A DNA stretch of 64,000 bases, taken from assembly GCA_934597255.1 (NCBI GenBank), contig CAKTQV010000003.1, positions 124,001 to 188,000 on the forward strand, in the 5' to 3' direction. The translations under genes were made by a program, and so were the position numbers. The notes beneath the pieces were generated by a model that saw only the letters and a program-made list of their open reading frames with translations, did no database searches and was not told the origin of the DNA. Positions 8,178 through 16,418 of this stretch are shown in pieces. The first letter of the stretch is position 1; every line of letters starts with the position of its first letter. Source of the stretch: an uncultured Oscillospiraceae bacterium. GTDB taxonomy: Bacteria > Bacillota > Clostridia > Oscillospirales > Oscillospiraceae.

Positions 8178-9065
8178 TTATTCCTCCGGCGCAGTCTTCG
8201 CCGGATTGACGTGCACCATGCAGTGGCGGACGGACGGCTCCGCCGCCTCCACCGCGTCGTGCACGCGCTCGGCGATCGCGTGCGCCTGCCGCAGATCCAG
8301 CGCGCCGTCTACCGCGATCTCCGCATCAACGTACAGGCCGCTGCCGAACTGGCGCGTGTGCAGCAGGTCGATCCCGCACACACCCGGCTGCTCCCCGATC
8401 ACGCGGCGCAGCCGCGCCTCCGTTTCCGCGCCGCAGGCCTGATCGACCGTTTTGGCCACCGCCTCGCGGAATATATCCGCCGCCGCCTTGACGATGAACA
8501 GGCAGATCAGCAGACTGGCCAGGCGCTCGAGCAGCGGGCAGCCAAGTCTCGCGCCCGCAACGCCGATGAGCACGCCGGCCGAGCTGATAACGTCGCTTCG
8601 GTGATCCCACGCGCTCGCGCGCAGCGCCACGCTGTTCAGCCGCCGTGCCGCCGCGATCGTATAGCGGTACAGGCATTCCTTGACCACGATGCACACCAGC
8701 GCCGCCGCCAGCGCCAGCACGCCCGGCGCCTCGGACTGCGCATACGCGCCGGTGATGATATCGCGCAGCGCCCGATAGCCGATGAGCGCGCCGGTGTCGA
8801 ACAGGATGAACGCCAGCAGAAGACTCGCCACGCACTCAAAACGGTCGTGGCCATAGGGATGCTCGCGGTCCGCGCTCCGTCCCGCGACGGCCAGCCCCGC
8901 CATGACGATCAGATTGGACAGCACGTCGGAGGCCGAGTTGACCGCGTCGGATATCATCGCGCCGCTGTGCGCCAGTATCCCGGCCAGCAGCTTCATCACG
9001 GCCAGCCCCGCGTTGGCGATCAGCCCCACCAGCGACACGCGCCGCGCAAGCCCCTCCTGTTTCAT
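8178..9065 (-). CDS. Cation diffusion facilitator family transporter
   Basis: 295 residues, about six transmembrane segments plus a C-terminal cytoplasmic domain, the normal CDF build. The metal-site signatures are visible: SDAVNSASD in TM2 (two Asp one helix turn apart) and HPYGHDRFE after TM3, then a HRSD-containing TM5 (WDHRSDVISS). It would export Zn2+, Mn2+, Fe2+ or another divalent metal by proton antiport; the metal cannot be set from sequence alone. It is a single gene convergent with the flavoenzyme operon. The Cys-poor C-terminal domain resembles the usual ferredoxin-like dimerisation domain. Confidence 0.93.
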   Translation of the reverse strand: MKQEGLARRVSLVGLIANAGLAVMKLLAGILAHSGAMISDAVNSASDVLSNLIVMAGLAVAGRSADREHPYGHDRFECVASLLLAFILFDTGALIGYRALRDIITGAYAQSEAPGVLALAAALVCIVVKECLYRYTIAAARRLNSVALRASAWDHRSDVISSAGVLIGVAGARLGCPLLERLASLLICLFIVKAAADIFREAVAKTVDQACGAETEARLRRVIGEQPGVCGIDLLHTRQFGSGLYVDAEIAVDGALDLRQAHAIAERVHDAVEAAEPSVRHCMVHVNPAKTAPEE

Positions 9066-9136
9066 TCCGATCTCTCCTTCCTGAACCGCCGGGCCGATCC
9101 GCTCCGCCCGGCCTCAAAGCACTCTTGATAGACAAA

Positions 9137-9168
9137 GCGGGACAGTCGAAGCTGTCCCGCCGTTTTTT
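9137..9168 (+). terminator. Strong terminator-like hairpin with T tract on the plus strand
   Basis: GCGGGACAG (9137-9145) pairs perfectly with CTGTCCCGC (9152-9160), then CG and six T. The T tract reads on the plus strand, yet both flanking genes are on the minus strand. In the minus direction it could still act weakly after the patatin gene (TTTGTCT tail). The rest of the 9066-9272 gap shows no convincing gene. Confidence 0.65.
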
Positions 9169-9272
9169 CAAACCGCTGCCATACGGCCCGGCGCACGGCA
9201 CTGCCGCCGCCTGTTCGCTGTATTTCTGTATTCTATGCCGCCCATGGCCGTTCGGTGCCGGGTCAGGCCGCT

Positions 9273-10064
9273 TCAGCTCTGGATGGCATGAAGTCCGTCG
9301 ATGTAGCCGCGGATGATGTTGCGGCGGCTGTTCTCGGCGTCAAAATTCAGTATGCTCCCCAGATGCTCCGACGGCTCGATGTACACGATGTTCGCGTCGT
9401 CGGGTATCTCAATGCGCTTTTCCACGCCGAAGCCGTGCAGACGGATGGCGATGATATCGCGGTATCCCGCATCGAGCAGCGCGTCCAGCGGAAGAACGTC
9501 CGCCACACCGCCGTCCATATAGCGCTTGCCGCCCAGCGGCTCCTTGTGGAACACCGGCAGATAGGCGCTGGCCAGCAGCATATCGTAAAGCTGCTCCTCC
9601 GTCAGATCCCGCGCCCGCAGCACCAGCTCCTTCCGGTCGGTCAGCGAAAAGGTCGTGATGAACAGCTCCGTGGGCGAATGCGCGATCCGCTCCGCGTCCA
9701 CCACCTCGCGTATCCACCGGCGGAGAGGCTGCACGTCGATGCCGCGGTTGAGCGCCGTGTTCAGAAGCATTTTCTGCACCTGTGCCAGATCGGTCTTTTC
9801 GATCCGCCGCTCCACGATGCGCGACAGCAGCTCCTCGTCCACGTTCATGACCTTGGAAAAGGCGATATTCTGCCATATATCCATCGCCTTGTCCAGCTCG
9901 CCCATGGCGAACATGGCGCCGTTGAGCGCGCCGACGGAGGTGCCGGAGACCGCGTTGAAGCCGATCCCCTTTTCCGCCAGCGCCTTCCACACGCCTACCT
10001 GATACGCGCCGCGCGCGCCGCCGCCCTCCAGCGCCAGGGCGTAGGTTTTTGTGTTATCCAGCAT
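9273..10064 (-). CDS. Patatin-like phospholipase
   Basis: 263 residues. The oxyanion-hole motif GGGARG is at 14-19, the nucleophile elbow GTSVG is at 41-45 (Ser43), and the catalytic-dyad Asp is in DGGVAD about residue 175-180: the full patatin Ser-Asp dyad. It is a predicted cytoplasmic or peripheral lipid acyl hydrolase. The ATG at 10064 is chosen because AAGGGGAT lies at proper distance upstream and the residues before it fit no conserved domain. Its start overlaps the MATE transporter stop by 11 bases, so the two are translationally coupled. Confidence 0.92.
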   Translation of the reverse strand: MLDNTKTYALALEGGGARGAYQVGVWKALAEKGIGFNAVSGTSVGALNGAMFAMGELDKAMDIWQNIAFSKVMNVDEELLSRIVERRIEKTDLAQVQKMLLNTALNRGIDVQPLRRWIREVVDAERIAHSPTELFITTFSLTDRKELVLRARDLTEEQLYDMLLASAYLPVFHKEPLGGKRYMDGGVADVLPLDALLDAGYRDIIAIRLHGFGVEKRIEIPDDANIVYIEPSEHLGSILNFDAENSRRNIIRGYIDGLHAIQS

Positions 10065-11463
10065 CTTTGATCCCCTTTTCCGTAAGATTGTTGACCCATA
10101 TCTTCCTGCGAACAAGGATAAGCCCGATGGCCGCCTTGAGCAGATCGGTGGAGTTGGACGCGGCATAGACCAGCAGAATGTTCCAGTCCGTCAGATGCGA
10201 CGCGCACCAGGCCGCCGGAATGTTCACCAGCCACATGAAGCCGCTGTCGAAAATGAAGGTTATCGCCGTCTTTCCGCCGGAGCGCAGCGTGAAATACCCG
10301 GCGTGGGCCAGCGTTCCGAACGGCAGCACCGCCGCCATCACCAGCACCAGCCGGCAGGCCAGCGCCCGCACCTCCTCGGTCGTGTTGTAAAGCTGCGGGA
10401 ACAGCGGCGCAATCAGACACATCAGTCCCGCCAGAATCAGCGCCACAAGCAGGCCGAAAGCAATGAGCTTGCGGTCCGTATCCACCGCGCGGTCCAGTTC
10501 CCCTGCGCCGAGCTGCTGGCCGACGATGATGCCGATGGTGTTGCCCGTGGAGAAGGCCGCCATCTGGAACAGGTCGGAGATGACGTAGGCGATGTTCAGC
10601 GCGGCCACGACGACCAGCCCGCGGCTGCAATATACCTGCATGACGACGGAGCAGCCCGTCGACCAGAGGAATTCATTGAAAAACAGCGGCAGGCTGCGCT
10701 TGAGGATATGGCCGAACAGCCCCGGATGCACCGGCAGCCGGCCGAAGAAGCCCTTGCTGAACAGCAGCCGGTCGCGGCGGCAGTGACTGTAGATCACGTT
10801 GATGGCGGCCTCCGCCACGCGCGAGGCCACCGTGGCCCAGGCCGCGCCCACCACGCCAAGCTCCGGCGCGCCGAGCTTTCCGAAGATCAGGACCCAGTTG
10901 AGAAACAGGTTGATGATCACCGCCGCGATCGACGCGGCCATCGGCACGACGGTCTGCCCCGTTTCACGCAGCGTGGACGAATAGGCGCTGGCCACGGCGA
11001 AGGGGATCATCATCCAGACGATGACCTTCGCATAGTCCATGGCATAGGCCATGACCTCGGCGCGCGCCGCCTCCTCGCCGTTGAGGAAAAGGCCCGCCAG
11101 CTCGCCGCCCCAAAGGGAGATCACACCCATGCACACGAGCGCGACCGCCAGCGACATACCAAGCTTGCAGCGGAACGCCGCGCGCAGGCTTCCCTCGTCC
11201 CGCGCGCCGAAGTACTGCGCGCAGAAAATGCCCGGCCCGGCCACCGTCCCGAAGATGATGACCATGTAATTGAACATGAGCTGCCCCACCACGGCCACGC
11301 CGCTCATCGCCGCCGTGCCGCACTGGCCGACCATGATGTTGTCGAGCAGCGACACAAAGCTCGTGATGAGATTTTGCAGGATGATGGGCAGCATAACGCC
11401 CAGCGCCAGGCGGTAAAACGCCCGGTCGCCTATGTATTTTCGGATACCTCTTGTCTGTTCCAT
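10054..11463 (-). CDS. MATE family efflux transporter
   Basis: 469 residues with about 12 hydrophobic segments in two homologous halves. The first half has the QNLITSFVSLLDNIMVG segment and a GTAAMSGVAVVGQL stretch; the matching segment in the second half begins near LFFNEFLWSTG. This is the pattern of MatE-domain multidrug/sodium or proton antiporters. It is the first gene of a two-gene unit with the patatin gene and is divergent from the GNAT gene. The substrate is unknown. Confidence 0.93.
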   Translation of the reverse strand: MEQTRGIRKYIGDRAFYRLALGVMLPIILQNLITSFVSLLDNIMVGQCGTAAMSGVAVVGQLMFNYMVIIFGTVAGPGIFCAQYFGARDEGSLRAAFRCKLGMSLAVALVCMGVISLWGGELAGLFLNGEEAARAEVMAYAMDYAKVIVWMMIPFAVASAYSSTLRETGQTVVPMAASIAAVIINLFLNWVLIFGKLGAPELGVVGAAWATVASRVAEAAINVIYSHCRRDRLLFSKGFFGRLPVHPGLFGHILKRSLPLFFNEFLWSTGCSVVMQVYCSRGLVVVAALNIAYVISDLFQMAAFSTGNTIGIIVGQQLGAGELDRAVDTDRKLIAFGLLVALILAGLMCLIAPLFPQLYNTTEEVRALACRLVLVMAAVLPFGTLAHAGYFTLRSGGKTAITFIFDSGFMWLVNIPAAWCASHLTDWNILLVYAASNSTDLLKAAIGLILVRRKIWVNNLTEKGIKDAG

Positions 11464-11470
11464 AAAAATA

Positions 11471-11499
11471 TTACAAATTCCGTTTCTCTATGCTATACT
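11471..11499 (+). promoter_or_regulatory. Promoter of the GNAT gene
   Basis: TTACAA at 11471-11476, 17-base spacer, TATACT at 11494-11499 preceded by TGC (extended -10). The start codon is 20 bases downstream after a G-rich ribosome binding site. Confidence 0.75.
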
Positions 11500-11519
11500 G
11501 AAAAAAAGGGGGTATCGGT

Positions 11520-12074
11520 ATGTTTCTGCGCAGTCTGACGCCGGAGGAGCGCCGCGAGGTATACGACGGCCACATCCTCCGCGACATCCCGCCGACCGAA
11601 CCGAAAAGCTTTGCCTGTCTGGAACGGCTGCACAGCGAGGGAATATGCCGCATGCTGGGCGCGTTTGAAGACGGCGAGTTGGCCGGCTATGCCTATATCC
11701 AGCACCCGCCGGCGCTCTCGATCGAGCTTCTGGATTTTTTCGCCGTGCCCGGCGGCCGGCGCGGCCGCGGTCTCGGCCGCCGCTTTCTGACGCTGCTGAC
11801 CGAAAAGGAGCGCTTTGGCCCCACGCTCGTCGCCGAGGTGGAGGACCCGGAGGCGGCCGGCGGCGAAGCGGCCGTCCTGTGCGCGCGCCGCGCGGCCTTT
11901 TATGAGCGCTGCGGCTGGCACGACACCGGTCTTCGCACACGGGTGGGAGACTATCGCTGCCGCCTGTATTCCCCCGCGCCGGCGCTCAATGAGGGCCTGC
12001 TGCGCCGGGAGCTCCGCGCGCTTTACGACGCCGTGTTCGGCGAATGGGCGCGGGAGCACACGGATATATTCTGA
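11520..12074 (+). CDS. GNAT family N-acetyltransferase
   Basis: 184 residues. The central part has the GNAT acetyl-CoA-binding motif A: hydrophobic strand LLDFFAVPGGRRGRGLGRRFLT near 68-90, with the R/Q-x-x-G-x-G/A arrangement, followed later by the CARRAAFYERCGW motif B-type helix. It would transfer acetyl from acetyl-CoA to an amine on an unknown substrate. It is a single gene with its own promoter and a strong terminator at 12084-12112. Confidence 0.85.
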   Translation: MFLRSLTPEERREVYDGHILRDIPPTEPKSFACLERLHSEGICRMLGAFEDGELAGYAYIQHPPALSIELLDFFAVPGGRRGRGLGRRFLTLLTEKERFGPTLVAEVEDPEAAGGEAAVLCARRAAFYERCGWHDTGLRTRVGDYRCRLYSPAPALNEGLLRRELRALYDAVFGEWAREHTDIF

Positions 12075-12083
12075 CCGCGATCG

Positions 12084-12112
12084 CGGGCGTGCCGGGCACG
12101 CCCGTGTTTTTT
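12084..12112 (+). terminator. Terminator of the GNAT gene
   Basis: CGGGCGTGC (12084-12092) pairs with GCACGCCCG (12096-12104), then GTG and a T run. It overlaps the last codons of the convergent minus-strand gene. Confidence 0.85.
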
Positions 12113-12380
12113 ACGGTTCGCCGTCCCCGTTCCCGTCCGTTCCGCCGCCCGTCAGGGATTCGCCGCAGCCGGGGCAGGTATTGAGCGTCCGCCAGGTACC
12201 CAGACGCATCCCGCAGTGCGGGCAGCGGTTCCATTTCAGACTGACCATCGTGCACAGGACCATGAGCACAATGCCCGCCGCGAGCCACAGCTTGCTGTAG
12301 CCGATGCAGCCGGCCGCCATCATGACAAAGCCGACGACCGCCAGCGCATAATACAGTACCATCGCTTTCTTCCGATCCAT
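12111..12380 (-). CDS. Small two-TM membrane protein with zinc ribbon
   Basis: 89 residues: two hydrophobic segments (about 8-25 and 29-47), then a cytoplasmic zinc-ribbon pattern CPHCG..TCPGCG, then a short Gly/Asp-rich tail. Its stop-to-start distance from pepT is one base (pepT ends at 12382), so it is co-transcribed with the two peptidases. No defined family is recognised; zinc-ribbon/TM micro-proteins of this kind are common and uncharacterised in Firmicutes. Confidence 0.75.
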   Translation of the reverse strand: MDRKKAMVLYYALAVVGFVMMAAGCIGYSKLWLAAGIVLMVLCTMVSLKWNRCPHCGMRLGTWRTLNTCPGCGESLTGGGTDGNGDGEP

Positions 12381-12381
12381 C

Positions 12382-13596
12382 TTATCCCTCCGCGTAAAGA
12401 GCCGTGAGCTGCCGGAGTATCTCCAGAGCCTTCTCCATGCCCTCGACCGTTATATGCTCCAGCGGCCCATGATAGCACCAGCCGCCGGTGCCCAGATTCG
12501 GGCAGGGCAGTCCCATGAACGACAGCGCCGCGCCGTCCGTTCCGCCGCGCACCGGGAGAACGATCGGACGGACGCCCGCCCGCTTGGCTGCCTTTTTCGC
12601 GTTTTCCACCAGATGCTCGTGTCCCGCCAGCGCCTCGCGCATATTGCGGTACTGCTCGCGGATGGTGACCGACGCGCACTCCTCGCCGCAGCGCTCGTTG
12701 ATCGTTTTGACGATGTGGCGCAGCGTGTCGAGCTTTTCGTCGAAGCGTCCGGCATCATGGTCGCGCACGATGTAATCCAGCGACGCGCGCTCCACGGAGC
12801 CCTCCATGTGCATCAGACCGAAAAAGCCCTCGCGCCCCTCGGTCAGCTCTGGCCGCTCGGCCGCCGGAAGCATGGCGTTTATCTCCATGGCGATGAGCGA
12901 CGCATTGCGCAGCCGCCCCTTGGCCTCGCCGGGGTGGATGGACTTTCCCATAACCTCAACGTGCGCGGCGGCGGCGTTGAAGCATTCCCAGCTGATCTCG
13001 CCCTCCTCGCCGCCGTCTACGGTATAGGCGTAATCCGCGCCGAATTTCTCCAGATCGAACTTCGCCGTGCCGCGGCCGGTCTCCTCGTCCGGGCAGAAGC
13101 CGATGCAGATGCGGCCGTGCGGCCGGTCGGACGCGGTCAGCTCCTGCGCCAGCTCCATGATCTCCGCGACGCCGGCCTTGTCGTCCGCGCCGAGAAGCGT
13201 GTCGCCCTGCGTCACGATGATCGTGCGGCCCTTCAGCCGCCGCAGATGGCTGAATTCCCGCGGGTCGAGCACGAGACCGTTCGGATACGTCAGCTTTTTC
13301 CCGTCGTAATTTTCGATCACGCGCGGCTGCACGCCGCGGCCGTTGAAATCCGCCGTGTCCATATGGGCGATAAAGCCCAGGCGCGGCGCTTTTTCGCAGC
13401 CCGGCGTCGCGGGGATGTGGCCGTAGACATAGCAGTGCTCGTCGCACACGGCGTCCGCCACGCCCATTTCGCGCAGCTCCTCCGCCAGCATCCGCGCCAG
13501 ATCGAACTGACGCTGCGTGGACGGTGTCTGCTCGCAGTCCTCGTCGCTTGTCGTCCACACCTTCACATAGCGCTCAAAGCGCTCCAGCAGTCCCAT
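12382..13596 (-). CDS. pepT: Peptidase T (tripeptide aminopeptidase)
   Basis: 404 residues, M20B family, near the usual PepT length (about 410). Visible metal and catalytic residues: H78-x-D80 in AHMDT, the bridging Asp in GADDKAGVAE, and the Glu pair in PDEETGRG. It releases N-terminal residues from tripeptides in the cytoplasm. It overlaps or abuts the PepV-type gene by zero bases (13597), forming a peptidase operon with the downstream zinc-ribbon protein. It fits with the oligopeptide-type ABC importer encoded at 29.6-37.4 kb, although the two are not linked in one operon. Confidence 0.95.
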   Translation of the reverse strand: MGLLERFERYVKVWTTSDEDCEQTPSTQRQFDLARMLAEELREMGVADAVCDEHCYVYGHIPATPGCEKAPRLGFIAHMDTADFNGRGVQPRVIENYDGKKLTYPNGLVLDPREFSHLRRLKGRTIIVTQGDTLLGADDKAGVAEIMELAQELTASDRPHGRICIGFCPDEETGRGTAKFDLEKFGADYAYTVDGGEEGEISWECFNAAAAHVEVMGKSIHPGEAKGRLRNASLIAMEINAMLPAAERPELTEGREGFFGLMHMEGSVERASLDYIVRDHDAGRFDEKLDTLRHIVKTINERCGEECASVTIREQYRNMREALAGHEHLVENAKKAAKRAGVRPIVLPVRGGTDGAALSFMGLPCPNLGTGGWCYHGPLEHITVEGMEKALEILRQLTALYAEG

Positions 13597-15018
13597 TTAT
13601 TCCGCCTCCCCGCACAGCGACGCGATGACGCCGGCATAGATCTCCGTGCAGCGCAGAAGCTCGTCGAGCGGGATGCGCTCGTTCGCCCCGTGCATGCGCG
13701 TGTCAAAATCGGGCGGCTCCGTGCCGAAGGCCACGCCGCCGGGAATGTGATGGACGTAGGTGCCGCCGCCCATGGAATAGCAGTAGCCCTTTTTGCCGCT
13801 GTACAGCTCATAGTTGCGCAGAAGCGTCTGGATAAACTCGCCCTCGGCCGGCGTATAGTGGCCCGGCAGCATCTCGCCCGACACCTCAAAGCCCAGCGGC
13901 ACGAGCTTTTCCTCAAAGCGCCGGCGGCAGTTTTCGTCGTCCGCGCACAGCGGCACGCGGCAGTCGCACACGCCCCAAAGCTTTTCCTCGTCGCATTCAA
14001 GCTGCGTGAACGAGCAGGTCAGCTCGCCGGAAAGCTCGTCGCTCTGGGCGATCCCGGCTGCCCGGCCCGACCAGTCGCCGTGCGGCAGGACGGCGTTGAG
14101 CGCCGCCAGCGCGCGCGTGCAGGCGCAGTCGGCCAGCGGAAGCTCGCACAAAAGCCGGAGGAGCGCGGTGTTTCCGTTGTTGCCCGTCTCCGGCATCGCC
14201 GCGTGGCAGCCGCGTCCGTGGACCGTCAGCCGCAGGCCCTTCGCACAGGGCTCCACGTCGAAGCTCACATCCAGCTCCGCCGCCAGCGGAAGCAGCGCCG
14301 TGCGCAGCGCCAGCTCGTCCATGCCGGCGATCACGGCCGAGGCGTCCGTCGGAACGACGTTGATTCGGAAGCCGCCGCGGTATTCCACCACGCGCGGGCT
14401 CGCCGTCTCCGGCGCGAAGCTCATGCAAAATTCCGGCCGGTAAAAGCCCTTTTCCACGTTGCACACCGGCCAGTTGGCGTCCGGCGTGGTCGTGCAGGGG
14501 GCCGGCTTGTTTTTCAGATAGTAGTGGCGCGTGTCCTCCATATCCGTCTCCTCGTCGCAGCCGAGGATGAGCCGGCAGTTGTGCCGCAGCGGAAGGCCCA
14601 GCTCCCGCACGCAGCGCATGGCGTAGGCCGCGGCCAGCAGACCGCCCTTGTCGTCGGACACGCCGCGGCCGTACAGGCAGCCGTCGTTCTTGAGCACCAT
14701 CGTATAGGGATCCGTGTCCCAGCCGTCGCCCTCGCCGACCACGTCCAGATGCGCCAGTATGTCCAGCATGGGGGGCTTATCCGCCGCCAGATCGGCGGAG
14801 CCGGCATAATTTTCGTAATTCTTCACGGCCAGACCGTAGCTCTCGCACAGCGCCAGACCGACCCGCAGCGCCTCGGCCGGGCCGGGGCCGAAGGGCATGC
14901 CGTCCTGCGCCTCGCCGCGCACGCTGCGCACGGCGATCAGCTTTCCGAGATCGGCGGCGAATTCCTCTCTGTGCGCCTGCGTCCATTCAATGATCCGCTC
15001 CCTGAGCATAGCAATCAC
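13597..15018 (-). CDS. M20 family dipeptidase (PepV/Sapep type)
   Basis: 473 residues. Motifs: AHLDVVGEGDGWDTDPY (H-x-D metal ligands), GRGVSDDKGG (bridging Asp), CDEETDMED (Glu pair) and the late GGGTYVHHIPGGVAFG loop that is characteristic of PepV-like dipeptidases. The central lid domain is present (about 185-380). It hydrolyses dipeptides in the cytoplasm and is the first gene of the peptidase operon. Its promoter overlaps that of the divergent gene at 15120. Confidence 0.92.
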   Translation of the reverse strand: MIAMLRERIIEWTQAHREEFAADLGKLIAVRSVRGEAQDGMPFGPGPAEALRVGLALCESYGLAVKNYENYAGSADLAADKPPMLDILAHLDVVGEGDGWDTDPYTMVLKNDGCLYGRGVSDDKGGLLAAAYAMRCVRELGLPLRHNCRLILGCDEETDMEDTRHYYLKNKPAPCTTTPDANWPVCNVEKGFYRPEFCMSFAPETASPRVVEYRGGFRINVVPTDASAVIAGMDELALRTALLPLAAELDVSFDVEPCAKGLRLTVHGRGCHAAMPETGNNGNTALLRLLCELPLADCACTRALAALNAVLPHGDWSGRAAGIAQSDELSGELTCSFTQLECDEEKLWGVCDCRVPLCADDENCRRRFEEKLVPLGFEVSGEMLPGHYTPAEGEFIQTLLRNYELYSGKKGYCYSMGGGTYVHHIPGGVAFGTEPPDFDTRMHGANERIPLDELLRCTEIYAGVIASLCGEAE

Positions 15019-15044
15019 CTCATACGAAAAATTCTTATAACTAT

Positions 15045-15087
15045 ATTGTAGCAGGAATTGAAAAACTTGTCCATGTTATGATATACT
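15045..15087. promoter_or_regulatory. Overlapping divergent promoters
   Basis: Minus strand: -35 TGGACA (15073-15068) and -10 TACAAT (15050-15045), 17-base spacer, for the peptidase operon. Plus strand: -35 TTGAAA (15058-15063) and -10 TATACT (15082-15087) with TGA in front, 18-base spacer, for the gene at 15120. The elements interleave, so the two polymerases should compete. Confidence 0.65.
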
Positions 15088-15119
15088 GAAAATATCCTTG
15101 TTTCAGGAGGCGCCTGTAT

Positions 15120-15608
15120 ATGACCACTGTCCAGCTCGTCCTCTATATGGTCCTGACCGTCCTCATCGTTTATTTCGGTCTGGCCAACGCCATCATCCAT
15201 CTCGTCAGCTATTTCCGTTTCTACCGGCCCTTCAGCAAAAAGCTCCTGCAGTACGGCGTGTTCGAGGACCCGGCCTATGCCAACACCGTCCGCGGCCGCC
15301 TTGTCGGAACACTCATCGTCCTCCTGCTCACGCTTGCGGCCACGGTTTTCGCCGCCCTCCGGCTCATGGAGCCGAGCCACGGCGTCGTCGTCCCGGCCAT
15401 CATCGTTTCGCTGCTGTTCGGGCTGCTGCTGTACGGCAAGAAGCTGCGGTATGAGCTTTGGAACGTGCAGCAGTTCGTCAAGCAGTACCGGAACTGTCTC
15501 GACAAGGAGAAGTTCTCCCGCTTTCTGCGCCGGGAATATGACATTTCGCTGGAAAAGCTTTCGGACGACCGCTTCGTGATGCAGCGGCTCGTGCGAAAGG
15601 GAAAATAA
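15120..15608 (+). CDS. Small membrane protein of unknown function
   Basis: 162 residues. One hydrophobic segment lies near 6-30 and two more near 62-80 and 85-105, followed by a charged, basic cytoplasmic C-terminal third (NVQQFVKQYRNCLDKEKFSRFLRREYD). CAGGAGG precedes the ATG at good distance. It is divergent from the peptidase operon and has its own terminator. I do not recognise the family. Confidence 0.75.
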   Translation: MTTVQLVLYMVLTVLIVYFGLANAIIHLVSYFRFYRPFSKKLLQYGVFEDPAYANTVRGRLVGTLIVLLLTLAATVFAALRLMEPSHGVVVPAIIVSLLFGLLLYGKKLRYELWNVQQFVKQYRNCLDKEKFSRFLRREYDISLEKLSDDRFVMQRLVRKGK

Positions 15609-15617
15609 AGCCGGACG

Positions 15618-15644
15618 GGCAGGGCTTATCGCGCCCTGCCTTTT
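15618..15644 (+). terminator. Terminator of the gene at 15120
   Basis: GGCAGGGC (15618-15625) pairs with GCCCTGCC (15633-15640), then TTTT. The convergent minus-strand gene ends inside it. Confidence 0.75.
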
Positions 15645-16318
15645 CCGCACGCCGCAGCCAGCGCTGCAAACAGCCGCCCGTCGTCCAGACGCTCCGGGTG
15701 CCACTGCACGCCGAGAACAAAGCGTTCGCCCGCAAGCTCGATCGCCTCGGCCACGCCGTTTTCATCCCGCGCCGCCACGGTCAGGCGCGTCGTTTCCACG
15801 CACTGGTGGTGGTTTGAATTGACGCTCAGCGGCCCCGCGCCGAATATCGAGGCCAGACGCGTTCCGGGCTGCACCGTTACCGTGTGCGCCGGACCGTAAT
15901 GGCCGGGGCTGTGCACCTTTGCCGGCAGCGCCAGCCGGCTTTCGATATCCTGCACCAGCGTCCCGCCGTAATACACATTCATTATCTGCGCGCCGCGGCA
16001 TATGCCGAGCACCGGCATCGCCCGCCGCTCCGCCAGCGCCAGCAGCGTCAGCTCAAAGTCGTCCCGCTCGCGGCACACCGCGCCGCACGCCGGCTCCTTC
16101 TGCGCGCCGTACAGCGCCGGGTCCGGGTCCTCGCCGCCGGAGAGCAAAAGCGCGTCGCAGCGCGCGAGCAGCTCCTCCGCCGCCTCCCGCGGCGAAAACG
16201 GCAGTATGACCGGGACGCAGCCGGCTTCCAGCAGCTTTTCGCAATAGCCTCGGCCAAGCTCATAGCGCCCGCCGCCCTCGTCCCGCAGCCGGGACGACAC
16301 ACAAACGACCGGTTTCAC
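15626..16318 (-). CDS. Class I glutamine amidotransferase-like, peptidase C26 (gamma-glutamyl hydrolase type)
   Basis: 230 residues, the usual length for PuuD-like gamma-glutamyl-GABA hydrolases. The nucleophile elbow GICRGAQ has Cys107, and the late QWHPE gives the catalytic His-Glu. The GTG start at 16318 is chosen because GGGAAGGGAG lies eight bases upstream and the family begins right there (KPVVCVSSR). The substrate is a gamma-glutamyl amide, exact identity unknown. The gene is divergent from the ferredoxin-nitroreductase gene, about 100 bases away. Confidence 0.9.
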   Translation of the reverse strand: MKPVVCVSSRLRDEGGGRYELGRGYCEKLLEAGCVPVILPFSPREAAEELLARCDALLLSGGEDPDPALYGAQKEPACGAVCRERDDFELTLLALAERRAMPVLGICRGAQIMNVYYGGTLVQDIESRLALPAKVHSPGHYGPAHTVTVQPGTRLASIFGAGPLSVNSNHHQCVETTRLTVAARDENGVAEAIELAGERFVLGVQWHPERLDDGRLFAALAAACGKGRAR

Positions 16319-16418
16319 CGGCACCACTCCCTTCCCCCGCAGTCTACCACAGCCGCCGCGCTTTGACAAGCGCGCCCGCCCGACCATACTATGCCGCCGA
16401 CAAAGGAGGGTCCCCCCC

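Noticed and set aside
9125..9316. A short plus-strand frame across the 9.1-9.3 kb gap
   Set aside because: It reads through the terminator-like hairpin, lacks a ribosome site and overlaps the patatin gene end.
12454..15051. An 865-codon plus-strand open frame across the peptidase genes
   Set aside because: Both M20 peptidases on the minus strand have complete catalytic motifs, so this is a shadow.
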